DNA of 64,000 bases from Neofusicoccum parvum (lineage: Eukaryota; Ascomycota; Dothideomycetes; Botryosphaeriales; Botryosphaeriaceae): assembly GCA_020912385.1 (NCBI GenBank), contig CP087206.1:1736001-1800000 (forward strand). Direction: 5' to 3'. A program made the translations under genes and the position numbers. Below, piece after piece: positions 42,214 through 52,832 of the stretch. The first letter of the stretch is position 1, and the number at the start of each line of letters is the position of its first letter. The notes beneath the pieces were generated by a model. That model saw only the letters and a program-made list of their open reading frames with translations, was not told the DNA's origin and ran no database searches.

Positions 42214-42699
42214 TTGGTAGCGCGCCTTCTCCATCTTGGAGTTGCGTCAACCTGAGGGGAAGCGAAGTAGCCGGTAAGACCGTATACCGAGACGGCCGAG
42301 CGTGAATGCGGGGTGGCCATTGACGCACTTGTATCACTTGTGCAACCTAGCCACAGTGCCAAGTCTGCTAAAGCCAGGCAACGGAAACTGTTTCTGGACA
42401 CCAAGTGATTTTTGAGGCTTCACAAAAAGGTTGTCGAAGAAAAAATGGAGCTACGGTCCGGGAGATGAGTGGCAAGGATGTTCGAGTGGGGCGCTGCGGG
42501 GACATGCATGGCATCAAGATTGAAGTCGTGAAACCGCTGTGAATGTTGCGGATGAAGAAAGCACGCAAGGAAGTGCAGCCTCACGATCCGAAAAAGACAT
42601 CCGAAGAGTTTGTGAGCGAAGTGTCGAGGAGGGATGGCGGCCTGAAGCGCCAGGCAGCAGCGAGTCATGTGATCACCCGTCCTGCTTTTGCCACGCTGC

Positions 42700-42705
42700 A
42701 CGCGT
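42700..42705 (+). promoter_or_regulatory. MCB (ACGCGT) element of RAD51
   Basis: ACGCGT lies 157 nt before the RAD51 ATG. MCB elements bind MBF and drive G1/S expression of replication and repair genes; the yeast RAD51 promoter uses them. The match is perfect, the use here is inferred. Confidence 0.5.
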
Positions 42706-42856
42706 CGCGTCCACCTAAACTTCGCGCGCGTCATCTCACAACCCTCCCACCTTCTCCGCTCCACGCAGAAACGTCTCGGACAGTCACTCCGTTACGCAAC
42801 CTCTTCTACACTCCCCGTCTCATTCCCCTGTCTCCAAGTCGTCGAGCATTGTCACT

Positions 42857-44110
42857 ATGAGCGCAGAAGACGCATCGCAGTCCGCTTTCGATGAAGGCAT
42901 GGCAGGGCCTGGCGCGCCCACGCCGCTGAGCGCTTTGGAGGTGCGTTCTCATTCTCCAAACCACAAGCGTTCTCCTATTTGATCTCTAACAGATTCATCG
43001 CAGGGCGTGAATGGCTTGACGGCGCGAGACATCAAGCTCATCGTGGATGGCGGCTACAACACCGTCGAATCGGTGGCGTATACGTGAGTGACACTTCACA
43101 TAGAAGACTGTAGCAATAGCTAAGAGAGATCAGGCCGAAGAGGACACTCGAGCAGATCAAGGGCATTTCAGAGCAGAAGGCGACGAAGATCCTGGCAGAG
43201 GGTAAACGCTCTTTCCCTCTTCAGTGTACAAGTCGCTAACAAGCATCAGCATCGAAACTGGTTCCCATGGGCTTTACCACCGCAACAGAAATGCATCAGA
43301 GGCGCAGCGAGCTCATTTCCATCACGACCGGCTCGAAGCAACTCGACACCCTCCTTGCTGGCGGCATAGAGACCGGCTCTATCACGGAGATCTTCGGAGA
43401 GTTCAGAACAGGAAAGAGTCAAATATGCCACACCCTTGCTGTGACGTGCCAGCTTCCCTTTGACATGGGCGGTGGAGAGGGCAAGTGTCTCTACATTGAT
43501 ACAGAAGGCACCTTCAGGTATGTTGCCACATCGGTCTCTTCTAACCACATTGCTAATGGGGTGCAGACCGGTTCGCTTGTTGGCTGTGGCAAATCGCTAT
43601 GGACTATCGGGTGAAGAGGTTCTAGATAATGTTGCGTACGCACGCGCGTACAACTCGGATCATCAGCTTCAGCTCCTGCAGCAAGCATCCCAGATGATGA
43701 CCGAGACCCGCTTCTCGCTTCTCATCGTCGACTCGGCGACTTCCCTATACAGAACTGATTTCGCAGGCCGTGGAGAACTCTCCGCACGCCAGGTTCACCT
43801 TGCCAAATTCATGCGCACACTTCAGCGCTTGGCGGACGAGTTCGGCATCGCAGTTGTCATCACCAACCAGGTCGTGGCGCAAGTCGACGGTGGCCCCAGT
43901 GCCATGTTCAACCCCGATCCGAAGAAGCCCATCGGCGGTAACATCATCGCTCACGCCAGCACCACGCGTCTGAGCCTGAAGAAGGGTCGTGGTGAGACCA
44001 GAATATGCAAGATCTACGACAGCCCGTGCCTGCCCGAGAGCGACTGCATGTTCGCAATCAACGAAGACGGTATTGGTGATCCCAGCCCGAAGGATCTGGA
44101 GAAGGAATAG
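42857..44110 (+). CDS. RAD51: DNA recombinase Rad51
   Basis: Exons are 42857-42940, 43004-43083, 43134-43201, 43250-43517 and 43567-44110, 347 aa. The N-terminal helix-hairpin-helix domain reads [20 protein letters not shown] and [20 protein letters not shown]. The RecA core shows Walker A GEFRTGKS at 127-134, Walker B LLIVD at 218-222, and the L2-side block [20 protein letters not shown] and [19 protein letters not shown], with the C-terminal [13 protein letters not shown]. The ATP-dependent filament pairs single strands with homologous duplexes in nuclear homologous recombination. The start is the first ATG after a CT-rich leader. Downstream, NUP120 begins 480 nt away on the same strand. 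Confidence 0.98.
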
Positions 44111-44590
44111 GCGGCTGGTGTGATGATCACGCGTGATGATACAACATAAAGACAGAGCGCAGTATAGAGCACGGTGGAACCGGATTTCTTTGCTCTTGTG
44201 GGCTGGTTGCATGAACGGCGAAAGTGTCGGGTTATGTTTTGCTGGGTGTTCGCTGAGTATGGGCGTTAGTGGCAATTTGCTTAGGTCTGCACGATCTATC
44301 TTCTTCTAGCACATACAATTGAATAGCAAACACTCGCTCGGTATGGCGTAGACAACCAGACTTTGACAGCCAGATGATTGACTCCCGAAAGTGTGGCTGT
44401 TGTGGCTGGTGTTTGCGGCGCACACGCGCGAGATCGTCGGCGGGCGATCCCTGTCGTGTTCAAGCGTGTCGAGCTCAAGTTTGAGCTCGCAAAGCTGCTC
44501 CGCCCGTCAACACCGCGTCCGCCCATTGCGCCCGCCCACGAACGCCCTCCCGACCTCGTCCGCGCCCGATCCGCGCTGGATGGCGCAGCG
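44111..44590. other. RAD51 3'UTR and NUP120 promoter
   Basis: This 480-bp tandem spacer shows no gene. The frame of NUP120 is open upstream of its ATG but has no other ATG. Confidence 0.6.
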
Positions 44591-47500
44591 ATGGCCACGT
44601 CTACCGCCCCTCTCCTCTACCGGGAGACGCGACTGAACCTCGATCCGCCCTACGCTGGCTCGACCGTTGGCATAACCCTCCCGCCTCACAGCACCTCGAC
44701 CTTCCTGTCGCGGCCCAAGGGCAGGCGCGTCATCGTCGAAGAAGGCAACACGAGCTCCGATGAGACTTCCTTCGCGCGCCGCCACCTCGCAGCAAATGAC
44801 GCCTCCATCTTCTTCCGGCGCAAGCACCCATACCCGCGGACTTTCCTGTGGAGGGTTTTGGACGACAGGAAGGTGCTGGAGCTGCGCTCGGTCGATCTAA
44901 CCGTCGACCGCCATCACAAGGGCGAAGCTATCCTGACGCTCCTGCTGAGCTTTCCCAACCCTATCCGGCCGTTTGGCATTGCTCTGGCCGAGCGCGAGGA
45001 TCGAGACACGCTCAACGTCTTCGTTCTGACCACGGCCAACGAGCTCTACACGCTGGACCTGCACAAGGATTTCTTCACACGCCTCGCTGCTACCGAGGTT
45101 GATATCGATGTCTGGTGCAAGACTTGCTCGCCGTCCGCATTCAGCTTCCGCTACCCGTATCGCATTGTTGCGACCAGCGCGCTGGAGCTGCTTGTCTCGT
45201 TGCACGATGGCGGTCTGCTTCGCCTGAATAGGACCGCCGCATCAGATGGTATGTACACAATCTATTCAATGGGTTGACGTCTTTAGGCGTGTAATTGACG
45301 GGCATAGGTTCGTCCTGGCGCGAGACATTCTTCAGCGAAGGTGGCTGGGGCTCAGCCTTCAAGAGCCTGATCCCATGGAAGGGCCACAATACCGTACGAT
45401 TCGGCAACCTTGATCTCGAGGCATCAACAGCTGCCGCCATCGCCCTATCTCCCGACGAGAAGCATATTTTCACGGTCTCCTTGAACCATATATTGAAGTC
45501 ATGGAACCTCGAAACCGGAAAAGTTGGCGTCCAGACGGATTTGCTTGGCGAGAACGACAGAGACCCGCAGAAGCTGGCTCAGTTTTTCATCGGCGCGGAG
45601 CAGCCGAAGCTCATGGATGTCTTGGAAGTTCAGGCACCTCAAGATGGCGACGAGTACTTTATTGTCACCTACTCGCCGAAGCGTCACCAATTCAAATTCT
45701 GGGGGATCAGGGACGCAGACGACGTGGAGTTTGGCATTCACGACGTACAGTCAGACTTTGTCTTTGTCCCGCCGGTCGACGAGCTGATGAACACTACCGT
45801 CTGGAATATGGAAGAGTTCCACTTCAAGGCCCGGCCCGGTTGGAGGAGTTCCGAGATTTGGATGAGAGTCCGATCAGGTCCGAGGTGCATGGTCTTTACC
45901 CTCAAGTTTGATCTTTACGACTCCACTGAGCAGCTCGCGGATGTGTGGAAGAACAACTGGGTTGCCGTCGACTCTGGCTCGCTCACTGTGGAGGCTCTCA
46001 AGGCGTCGCCTGCGTATCCTATCGAACCCAACCTCGAAGATCCCTCCATACACACACAGAGCATCTCCGAGCAGTGGATAGACTTCTTGTTCTATCCAGG
46101 CCGCTTCACCGTCACAACGCTCGAAACCGCTCTGTGTGTGTATCGACGAGGCCTTGGGGATTCAGCTACTCGTACTCTTGTACTAAGCTCGAGCGCCAAA
46201 GCTCCGATCAAAGACCAGATATCTGCTGCAGTTGCCGCAAAAGTTCCTACAAGACGAACTCCCGATGGCCAGATTGATTTCGATCAATACGAGCTCGACA
46301 TGGCCGCTCAGTGGCAGGTTTTCTATGGCGTCGTCAAGGACCTACACAGGCGCCGTGGTGAGCCAGTTGCCTTGGCTTTGGACGTTGAAGATGATCTGCC
46401 CTGGCTGCTCCTGTCAGATTACGCTTCTCCAATTCGTGCATGCAGCGAAGTAGAAATCCTGCGCTTGAACGATTATTCACTCGCTTCACCGGACGAACCC
46501 ACCTTATCGAGGCCTCTGTTCAAATCTGTGAAGGACGACCTGTCAATCGATGTCGCGAAGCTTCTCACTGCTGCGTCTGCCTTCCGCGCTTCTTTTACTA
46601 CTTCCTTCAGAGAGCAGCTCGCACTAGCCGTCAAGAGAGAGATCTGCCAGGAGGACTCGTACTCAATCCCTGATCGCATGAAGGCTTTCGAAGCGTGTTG
46701 CAGTCTTTGCGAACAGGTCACCGACGAAGATTTCGAAAAGCTCGAGACCTTGCTTGAAGATCTCGGTGGTTTCGCTGCCATCACTCAAGAGCTTGTCCTT
46801 GCAGCTTTGGAGAGGTTGGGAGAGGACGAGAAAGGACATCACCACCAAAGAGCCATCACTGCCTATGGTGCCAAGTCCCTTATCAGAGGCGCACAAGAGA
46901 CGCTCAGCCTCACACACGAAATCCTGCTTGACCTTTTGGTGCTCATCGTGTTCATGAGCCAGGAGCTTGAACCTCAAGAGATACCGTCGATAGACACTAC
47001 AGACATCTACCCCGACATCATTGAGAGACTCAAGGGTATCACGATTTCAAGATGGCTTGTTGCCACGGTCCGGGCCGATCCGAAGCCTCGATCAAGGCGA
47101 ACCTCGGTGGGAGAGCCGAACCAGGGTGACAACCCCGCCACAAAGTCAACGGCAGTAGTCACGCTGTTCGAGAGTCTCTTCATTGGCGACTGGGCAGACA
47201 TGAAGACTCCATCGGCTCCCGCATCGGAGCTCATCACATACTGGTGTCGGTCTTGGTCCTTTGGTCTTCCTCTGCCCGAGAATTGGGAGTTTGTTGGCGC
47301 TGGAGTTTTGAGCAATCTGCTCAAGTATGGAAACCTGGATCTGGCCACTGACTTCCTGCCGTTCGTTCCGAACTCCATCTGGGGAACATACCTCAAAGGA
47401 CGCTACTACCTCGCGACCGGAGACTTCAAGCTGGCCAGCGCATACCTCAACAAGGTCAGCTTCGGCTGTGGTAAGCCCCAATTTCCTCACATCAACACAA

Positions 47501-48491
47501 AAGTAATCCTAATTGACGTGTAGCAAAAGGCTTCTTCGATATCTTCAACACTGATCTCTACAACTTTCTGAACCCCAGCGAGAAAGAGTACTTCCACGAG
47601 GGTCTGTCGAAGTTCTGCCAACATGTCATGTACCTGTTCGAGAAGGCCAAGGCGTATGCCTACGTCATCCAGTGGGCAGAGGCGGCGCTGTTTGCCGTTC
47701 AGGCCGAAGAGCAGAGCGGGGTGAGTGCAGATGAAAGGCTTCCGACGGCGAGGGCGACCAGACTGACGAGGTGGCAGAACAAGTTGTTCAAGCAGGAAGT
47801 GCTGTCGAGACTCTTCCACGGCTGCGTCCAATCTTCCAATTTCCGCGACGCTTACGGCGCCCTATCTCGTTATCCCGATAACAAGCTGTAAGTCTAGCGC
47901 GCTCAATGTGATACAGACGCAATTTCTTAACACGTGACGACTCGCAGGCGAAGATCGGCCCTCACCACGCTCGTCAAGAAGATGATCAGCCAAAAGCAAA
48001 TGCCCCTGCTTATCACCTTCCCCTTCACGCGACAGCTCGAAGACGTGGATGCGATCCTGGCGACGCTATGCCGGGACACGCTCAACGTCAGCACCGGACC
48101 GCCCTTCCACCGGCTGCTGTACTCGTTCCGCATCGCCAAGAATAACTACCGTGGGGCAGCGCAGATCCTATATGATCTTATTACGCGGCTCAAATCGTCG
48201 TCCGTTGCGCTGCAGGACCCGTCGGACGACTCGATCACGTCGACGTACATGACGCTGATCAACACGCTGAGCCTGGTAAATGAGCAGGACCAGTACCTGC
48301 TGGTCGGGCAAAGAGAGGGCGAAGGAGGCCTGAAGGCAGTCCCCGACGGCAAGGCTTGCGCTCCGAGGAGACTGGTGACGCTGGAGGATTTGCGCAGGGA
48401 ATACCAAGCCGAGCTGGACCGTGTTGCGGCTATGGAAACGGGCCGGTTCGCGTTCAGTGCAGGCGGCGGCGATGATATGGACGTGCTGTGA
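44591..48491 (+). CDS. NUP120: nucleoporin Nup120/Nup160
   Basis: Exons are 44591-45248, 45308-47470, 47524-47887 and 47948-48491 (donors GTATGT, GTAAGC and GTAAGT), 1242 aa with consistent phases. The N-terminal half is the beta-propeller of the Nup120/160 family (STVGITLPPH, TFLWRVLDDRKVLELRSVDL, RPFGIALAERED, LFVLTTANELYTL-type strands, GSAFKSLIPWKG, ALSPDEKHIFTVSLNHILKS). The second half is an alpha-solenoid (YLKGRYYLATGDFKLASAYL, AKGFFDIFNTDLYNFL, RLFHGCVQSSNFRDAYGAL). It is a scaffold component of the Y (Nup84/Nup107) complex of the nuclear pore. The C-terminus is shorter than in metazoan Nup160, as in other fungi. The start is the first in-frame ATG. Confidence 0.95.
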
Positions 48492-49497
48492 TGAGGGGTT
48501 AAATAAAGGAGAAGCAATAGAGCACGGGTTGGGCGGCGGGGCAGCGCAATGGCGGGCACAAGTAATGGGAGCAAAAGACGCGGGCAAAAGGGAGCATGAG
48601 GTTCTTGACAATAGCGAGGAGTTATACGGTCGGCATGCATGGGGGATCGTACTGGAGGATCCGTTGTTCGTATTCAGAGGCAGCCAGCCCTTGGCTCTCG
48701 CTTACTAGGCGGGACTTGTCGTGATCGGAGGCTATTTTTCTCGAGCTTCACGCTGGCCGGAAGCAATGATGGTGCTGGTCCCGGGCGCCCCTGTGAGATT
48801 GCTGCCTTATCTCGGCTGCTGGCCCCCAAGCACCAATTCCGACCTGGCGAAACGCGGCGCACATCACCCCTAACGCCGCCCGTCGATTGGGCGTTGCGTC
48901 AGACACCGCAGCAGCAATCCCTGAGGATCGGGCGGCCCCCAGTCGCCCCGACGACACGACCTCTCGTGTTTCCGTCCACGACCGCGAGCCACGGCGGCCG
49001 CCATTCCCAGCCCACGCCGTGACTCTGCGATGCCGCAGCCACGCTCACCACCAATAGCTCCACCGACGCTCGACACAGACAAGCGCGACCGCCAATTCCA
49101 ACACCAATATAGCAACAGTCGCGCCCGCACATCACTCTTTCTGGCCACCGCCTCACCTGCTGCCGCGCCGCTGTCTTCGACCATTCCGCCCGCCGCGTCT
49201 GCTTCTTCTCCGTCGCCCTCTCTTATTTACAATGCCATTGTCCACGACCGCCTGGCCGCAGCATCGTCTCCGCCCGTCGCCCACGCCGCACACACGAAAC
49301 ACCACCCAAACCACGCCTGCAACCCCGGGGGATCTTCGCTATCGCACCCGCCGCCCCCGACGACGCCCCACGCGTCTTACGCGCCAGCGCACGCGCACGC
49401 TCCGCACCACCAACAGCCACCAACAACCCACTCAGCTCAGCCACCATCAGCATCACCGCCTCTCGTGCCAGCGAACAATCCGCAGCGCGACTCCATC
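48492..49497. other. intergenic / long pyrimidine-rich leader
   Basis: The frame of the next gene stays open upstream from an earlier ATG at 49030, but that stretch is C/T-rich leader-like sequence encoding low-complexity Pro/Ala/Ser, so I treat it as 5'UTR. No other gene was found. Confidence 0.45.
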
Positions 49498-51312
49498 ATG
49501 ACGAGCACGGCCACAGCGCCGTCGAAAAGCCAAAACCAGACCACCACCACGGCCGCCACCGCTGCTGCAGCACCCGCAGCAACCGCCCACCAGGAGGACC
49601 AGCGCCCGCGCACCAGCGCCTCCGAAACGACGACGATGAGCCCGACGAAATCACGCTTCTCGCTGCTGCGGTACCGCCGGTATCGCGAGAAGGTCGCGAC
49701 CCAGCACCCGCCGCCGTTTGTGGGCGTCCCGGAGGGGGATGTGGTGCGCCATGCGCTGGGCGGCGCGGAGCTGCAGCGGCCCGCGACCGCGAGCAGCACC
49801 ACGAGCACGCGGAGCAGCAGCAGCGGGTGGTCGTGGGGGAGTTTGAGGGGGAGGGGGGGAGGAGGCGGTGGACAGGGTCTGAGGGGGAGCAGGAGTTCGG
49901 TGAGCTTGAGGGAGAGGTGGAGGCAAAGGTATGTTTCTTTTTTTTGCTCTGCTTTTTTTTTTATTGAGGCCTGGTAGCTGATGGAGAGTAGTACTGCGTC
50001 TTCGTCTTCGTCGCTGTTTTCGTCGAGTTCAAGCAGCTCGAGCTCGTCGGGGGAGAGCAGCGCGAGTACGTGGTCAAGCAGTGCATGGTCCACACCGCGC
50101 GCGTCCATTGCGTCGAGCCGCACGTCGCTTGCCAGTGAGGACGAGGCGCCGCCGAGGAAGGCCGAAGACGTGCGGCCGCACAAGACCGTCCGCGCGTACG
50201 TCTGCCGGCACTTCGTCTCCGTGCCCGTCGAGGACCTCACGCCTCCGCCGGCACCAAACCAGGCCCAGGACCCGGACCGGGAAAGCAGCCAGCATGTGCA
50301 ACAGCAGCAACAGCAACATCCAACCATCGCAACAGCGGCAGACACTCCCCCCGCGGAAGAAGACCCACCGCTCTCACCACCCCCGCCCTTCCTCTTCCAC
50401 GGCCCCACCGCCGAGCCAACCCCCCCTCCCACCCCACCGCTCAAACCGCAACTCCAACTACCGCAGCACCCGCCGTCCTCCCCTCCCCCGGCTAACGCCG
50501 ACACGCCCACCTTCACACTCACCCCGCCCTCCCCCAACCCGGCCCAAACGACCTTCCGCTCCTCGACCATCTCCATCCCCGCCCGCAACTCGTCCGCCTC
50601 GTCCTTCCTGGCCGTAGCCGGCATGGCGGCAGGCAACGCAGGCCCTCAGGCGTCGCTGCCCAAGAACGGCGTGCCGGCGTGCTGCCCGACGTGCACGGCG
50701 CTGGCGGCGGCGATGGCGCACGCGCGCAAGACGGCCGGCATCTACGGGCCGCGGCACAGCCTGTCGACGCAGGCGGCCAAGCAGGCGCGGCTGGCGCGCG
50801 TGGCGTGGGCGAACAGAGAGTGGGAGGCCGGCAACTGGGAATGGGACCTGGAGGAGGGGGAGCGCGGGGACGAGGGGCTGCGGTTAGGGGTGGTGGCGAT
50901 GGTGGCGCGGGAGGAGGAGGGGTTGGGGGAGCGGACGCAGGTGGTGCGGTTTTTGGAGCGGCCGCGGATCGTGGAGGATGGGGGTGGGGAGGAGGCGGCG
51001 GATGGCGCGCCGAGCGGCCCGCTGCGCGCGAAGCTGTGGGGCCCGCTCGGCGAGCGCAATCGCAAGTCGAAGGAGTTCAAGCGCTCGCTGGACTCGTACG
51101 TCCCGGGGAGGTGGGCTGCTGGCGAGGGCGTCGAGTGGTTGGATACGAGCGGTCGGCGGATGACGTATGAAGAGTACTATGAGGGGAAGACGGAGGGGAA
51201 GCACGGCGCGGTGCGGATGGTGGTGGAGTTTAAGAAGTGGGTTGGTGGTGGGAAGAAGGAGAAGGAGAGAGAGAGAGATAGGGAGAGGGGAATCGGCATA
51301 GACGACGAGTGA
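49498..51312 (+). CDS. unrecognised Ser/Thr/Pro-rich protein, 584 aa
   Basis: Exons are 49498-49928 and 49989-51312 (donor GTATGT, acceptor GGAGAG). The first exon is Thr/Ala-rich, then SRFSLLRYRRYREKV and Gly/Ser repeats. The second begins with a long Ser tract, followed by KTVRAYVCRHFVSVPVEDL, a Gln/Pro-rich region, then a conserved-looking part: GVPACCPTCTALAAAMAHAR, AAKQARLARVAWANREWEAG, WEWDLEEGERGDEGLRLG, KLWGPLGERNRKSKEFKRSL, RMTYEEYYEG, and a Lys/Glu/Arg tail. The CCPTC motif could bind a metal. No known domain is recognised. An alternative start at 49030 would add 156 residues. The acceptor lacks a pyrimidine tract next to it, but it is the only nearby site that keeps phase. Confidence 0.7.
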
Positions 51313-51628
51313 TTAGACGCGGGAGATGTGTGGTTGTTGCATTTTGCATTTTGCGAGCATTTATTGGTAAAGGCGTTATTGCTGCGGGTTGACCGGAAGG
51401 GCCTGCTTTCACGGATAGGAGTAGACATGCGTAGAGCCGGGGGATATCATGAAGACTTGGCGGCTGCTCGAGAGGACGCTCGGGTTCGAAGTAGACAAGA
51501 ATAATAGACTAATAGAAGAACGGAGGTTCACTCTTGCTTCTCAGCAGCTCCAGACGTTGACATCGCGGCATCTTCGAACTCTCAGTCCAGCCAGACTTGC
51601 TCGAGCGCCTTTTCCGGCAATAACCGGA
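51313..51628. other. short 3' intergenic stretch
   Basis: Convergent 3'UTR space between the Ser-rich gene and the Cys-rich small gene; nothing else was seen. Confidence 0.5.
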
Positions 51629-51820
51629 CTACGAGAAGAATGTCGGAGGCTCACAGTTGTTGCAGGGGTAGCTCAGGCGCTCGAGCCTCGTCCGCGTCCA
51701 GTGGATAGGGACTGCAGGGTAGAGAGGATTCGCAATTCGTTGTTCGTAATCCTCATACCAGCAGATCCAGTGGTCTCTTATGCAGCCGCAGCTGTGGGTG
51801 ACAAGCATCCACTGGCACAT
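51629..51820 (-). CDS. 63-aa Cys-rich small protein (copy 1)
   Basis: This intronless frame starts MCQWMLVTHSCGCIRDHWIC and ends with a C-x2-C pair (YPCNNCEPPTFFS). The spacing MC-x8-CG-x7-C ... C-x2-C is the same as in the 63-aa protein encoded at 52641-52832 on the same strand, although other residues differ. Pezizomycotina genomes commonly encode such short Cys/His proteins; the pattern suggests a single zinc-binding unit. There is no signal peptide. The ATG has an A at -3. A plus-strand 150-aa open frame overlaps it but has no such support. Confidence 0.55.
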   Translation of the reverse strand: MCQWMLVTHSCGCIRDHWICWYEDYEQRIANPLYPAVPIHWTRTRLERLSYPCNNCEPPTFFS

Positions 51821-52640
51821 TTGGGGGAAATGGCGGTGGTCGGGTCGTTCAAGGATTGCAGCACGTGCTTTTGTGATATCAACTGTTGTGGTGGAGCTTG
51901 ATGGGACCGAAAGAGTTGAGCAGATATTTGCAGAGTTGTGATTGAAGGTGTTGACCAGAGATCTTTTTAATCAAGTTGGTTAACCAGGGCAACAAAGGAG
52001 ATAGGCCTGAGTCAACGGGTGATCTCCTAAATACTTTACAGTGTCTTGAGATCCTCGGAGCGTAGTCAGACATTCACGAAGTCGATCTCTTTCAAGAGTA
52101 GTTTTTTCTCTTGGGATATTCGAAAGTCAGAACAAAGCCCCGATGGCAATGAGCATGTTGCTGTTTCGGAAGCATGATTTAAGCTAAAGATTGATTCATG
52201 GAACAGTATCTTAACTTTGAGTCTTAAGATTGGATACAGGAACCCCAATGTAGTGGCTAGCGCATTTATCCAGATAGAAAATTCTCCTTCCACTTTCAAT
52301 TCTGCATCTGCATGGGCCTTCAACTCTCCAAAGCTCTCTTCAAGTGTAAGACGAAAATCACAGGAAGGCCGTCACCAAGACATTAAGACGTCAAACAAGA
52401 GCAAACGGCCTTCATATGGCTTCTGTAGACTTAAAACACTCTCAAAGTTCAACACCAAAAGCTAACATCCCTGCCATCTTGTTTGCAAAATCCCCAGCGT
52501 CTATCAGACAAGTTCCATAATGCCGTGCATATCCAGTTGGTAGCAAAGTACGCCCCGAAACCCCAATCATCAATTACCTTGTACGCGAATTCAAGAGTTC
52601 TGTCCCGTTCCCTCACAACATCAGTGCCGATATAGAACCA
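51821..52640. other. intergenic between the two Cys-rich genes
   Basis: AT-richer spacer; the short open frames are unsupported. It presumably holds the promoter of copy 1 and the 3'UTR of copy 2. Confidence 0.5.
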
Positions 52641-52832
52641 TCAACGATCAGATCCTACAGGTGAGCCGCTGTGCTGGGCGGGCTGCTGCGGGCAAAGTCT
52701 GCAGTAACGCGGGTGCCATGTGGTTTGGGATGACTGAGCATGACCAGGTTGTTCACGTGCAGCGCTGTTACTGCAGGCCTTAAAATGAAAACGGTGTCCG
52801 CACCTATAGATGTCGGTTTGGGTGAAACACAT
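52641..52832 (-). CDS. 63-aa Cys-rich small protein (copy 2)
   Basis: This intronless frame starts MCFTQTDIYRCGHRFHFKAC, with a later YCRLCPQQ pair. Cysteine spacing (MC-x8-CG-x7-C ... C-x2-C) and length equal copy 1 at 51629-51820. His residues after the CG could add zinc ligands. The ATG context (CACAACATG) is good; the frame is open farther upstream but that part looks like leader. The function is unknown. Confidence 0.6.
   Translation of the reverse strand: MCFTQTDIYRCGHRFHFKACSNSAAREQPGHAQSSQTTWHPRYCRLCPQQPAQHSGSPVGSDR

Larger units (their letters stand above)
42034..42856. other. divergent promoter, AtuA gene / RAD51
   Basis: This bidirectional spacer holds a CCTCGG hexamer toward the AtuA gene and an ACGCGT element toward RAD51. 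No gene is supported. Confidence 0.6.

Noticed and set aside
49030..49497. N-terminal extension of the Ser-rich protein from the ATG at 49030
   Set aside because: The sequence is pyrimidine-rich leader-like and low-complexity; the ATG at 49498 gives a more typical start, though the longer form cannot be excluded.
51449..51901. 150-aa plus-strand open frame
   Set aside because: It overlaps the minus-strand Cys-rich frame, which has a paralog with identical spacing; the plus-strand product has no recognisable feature.
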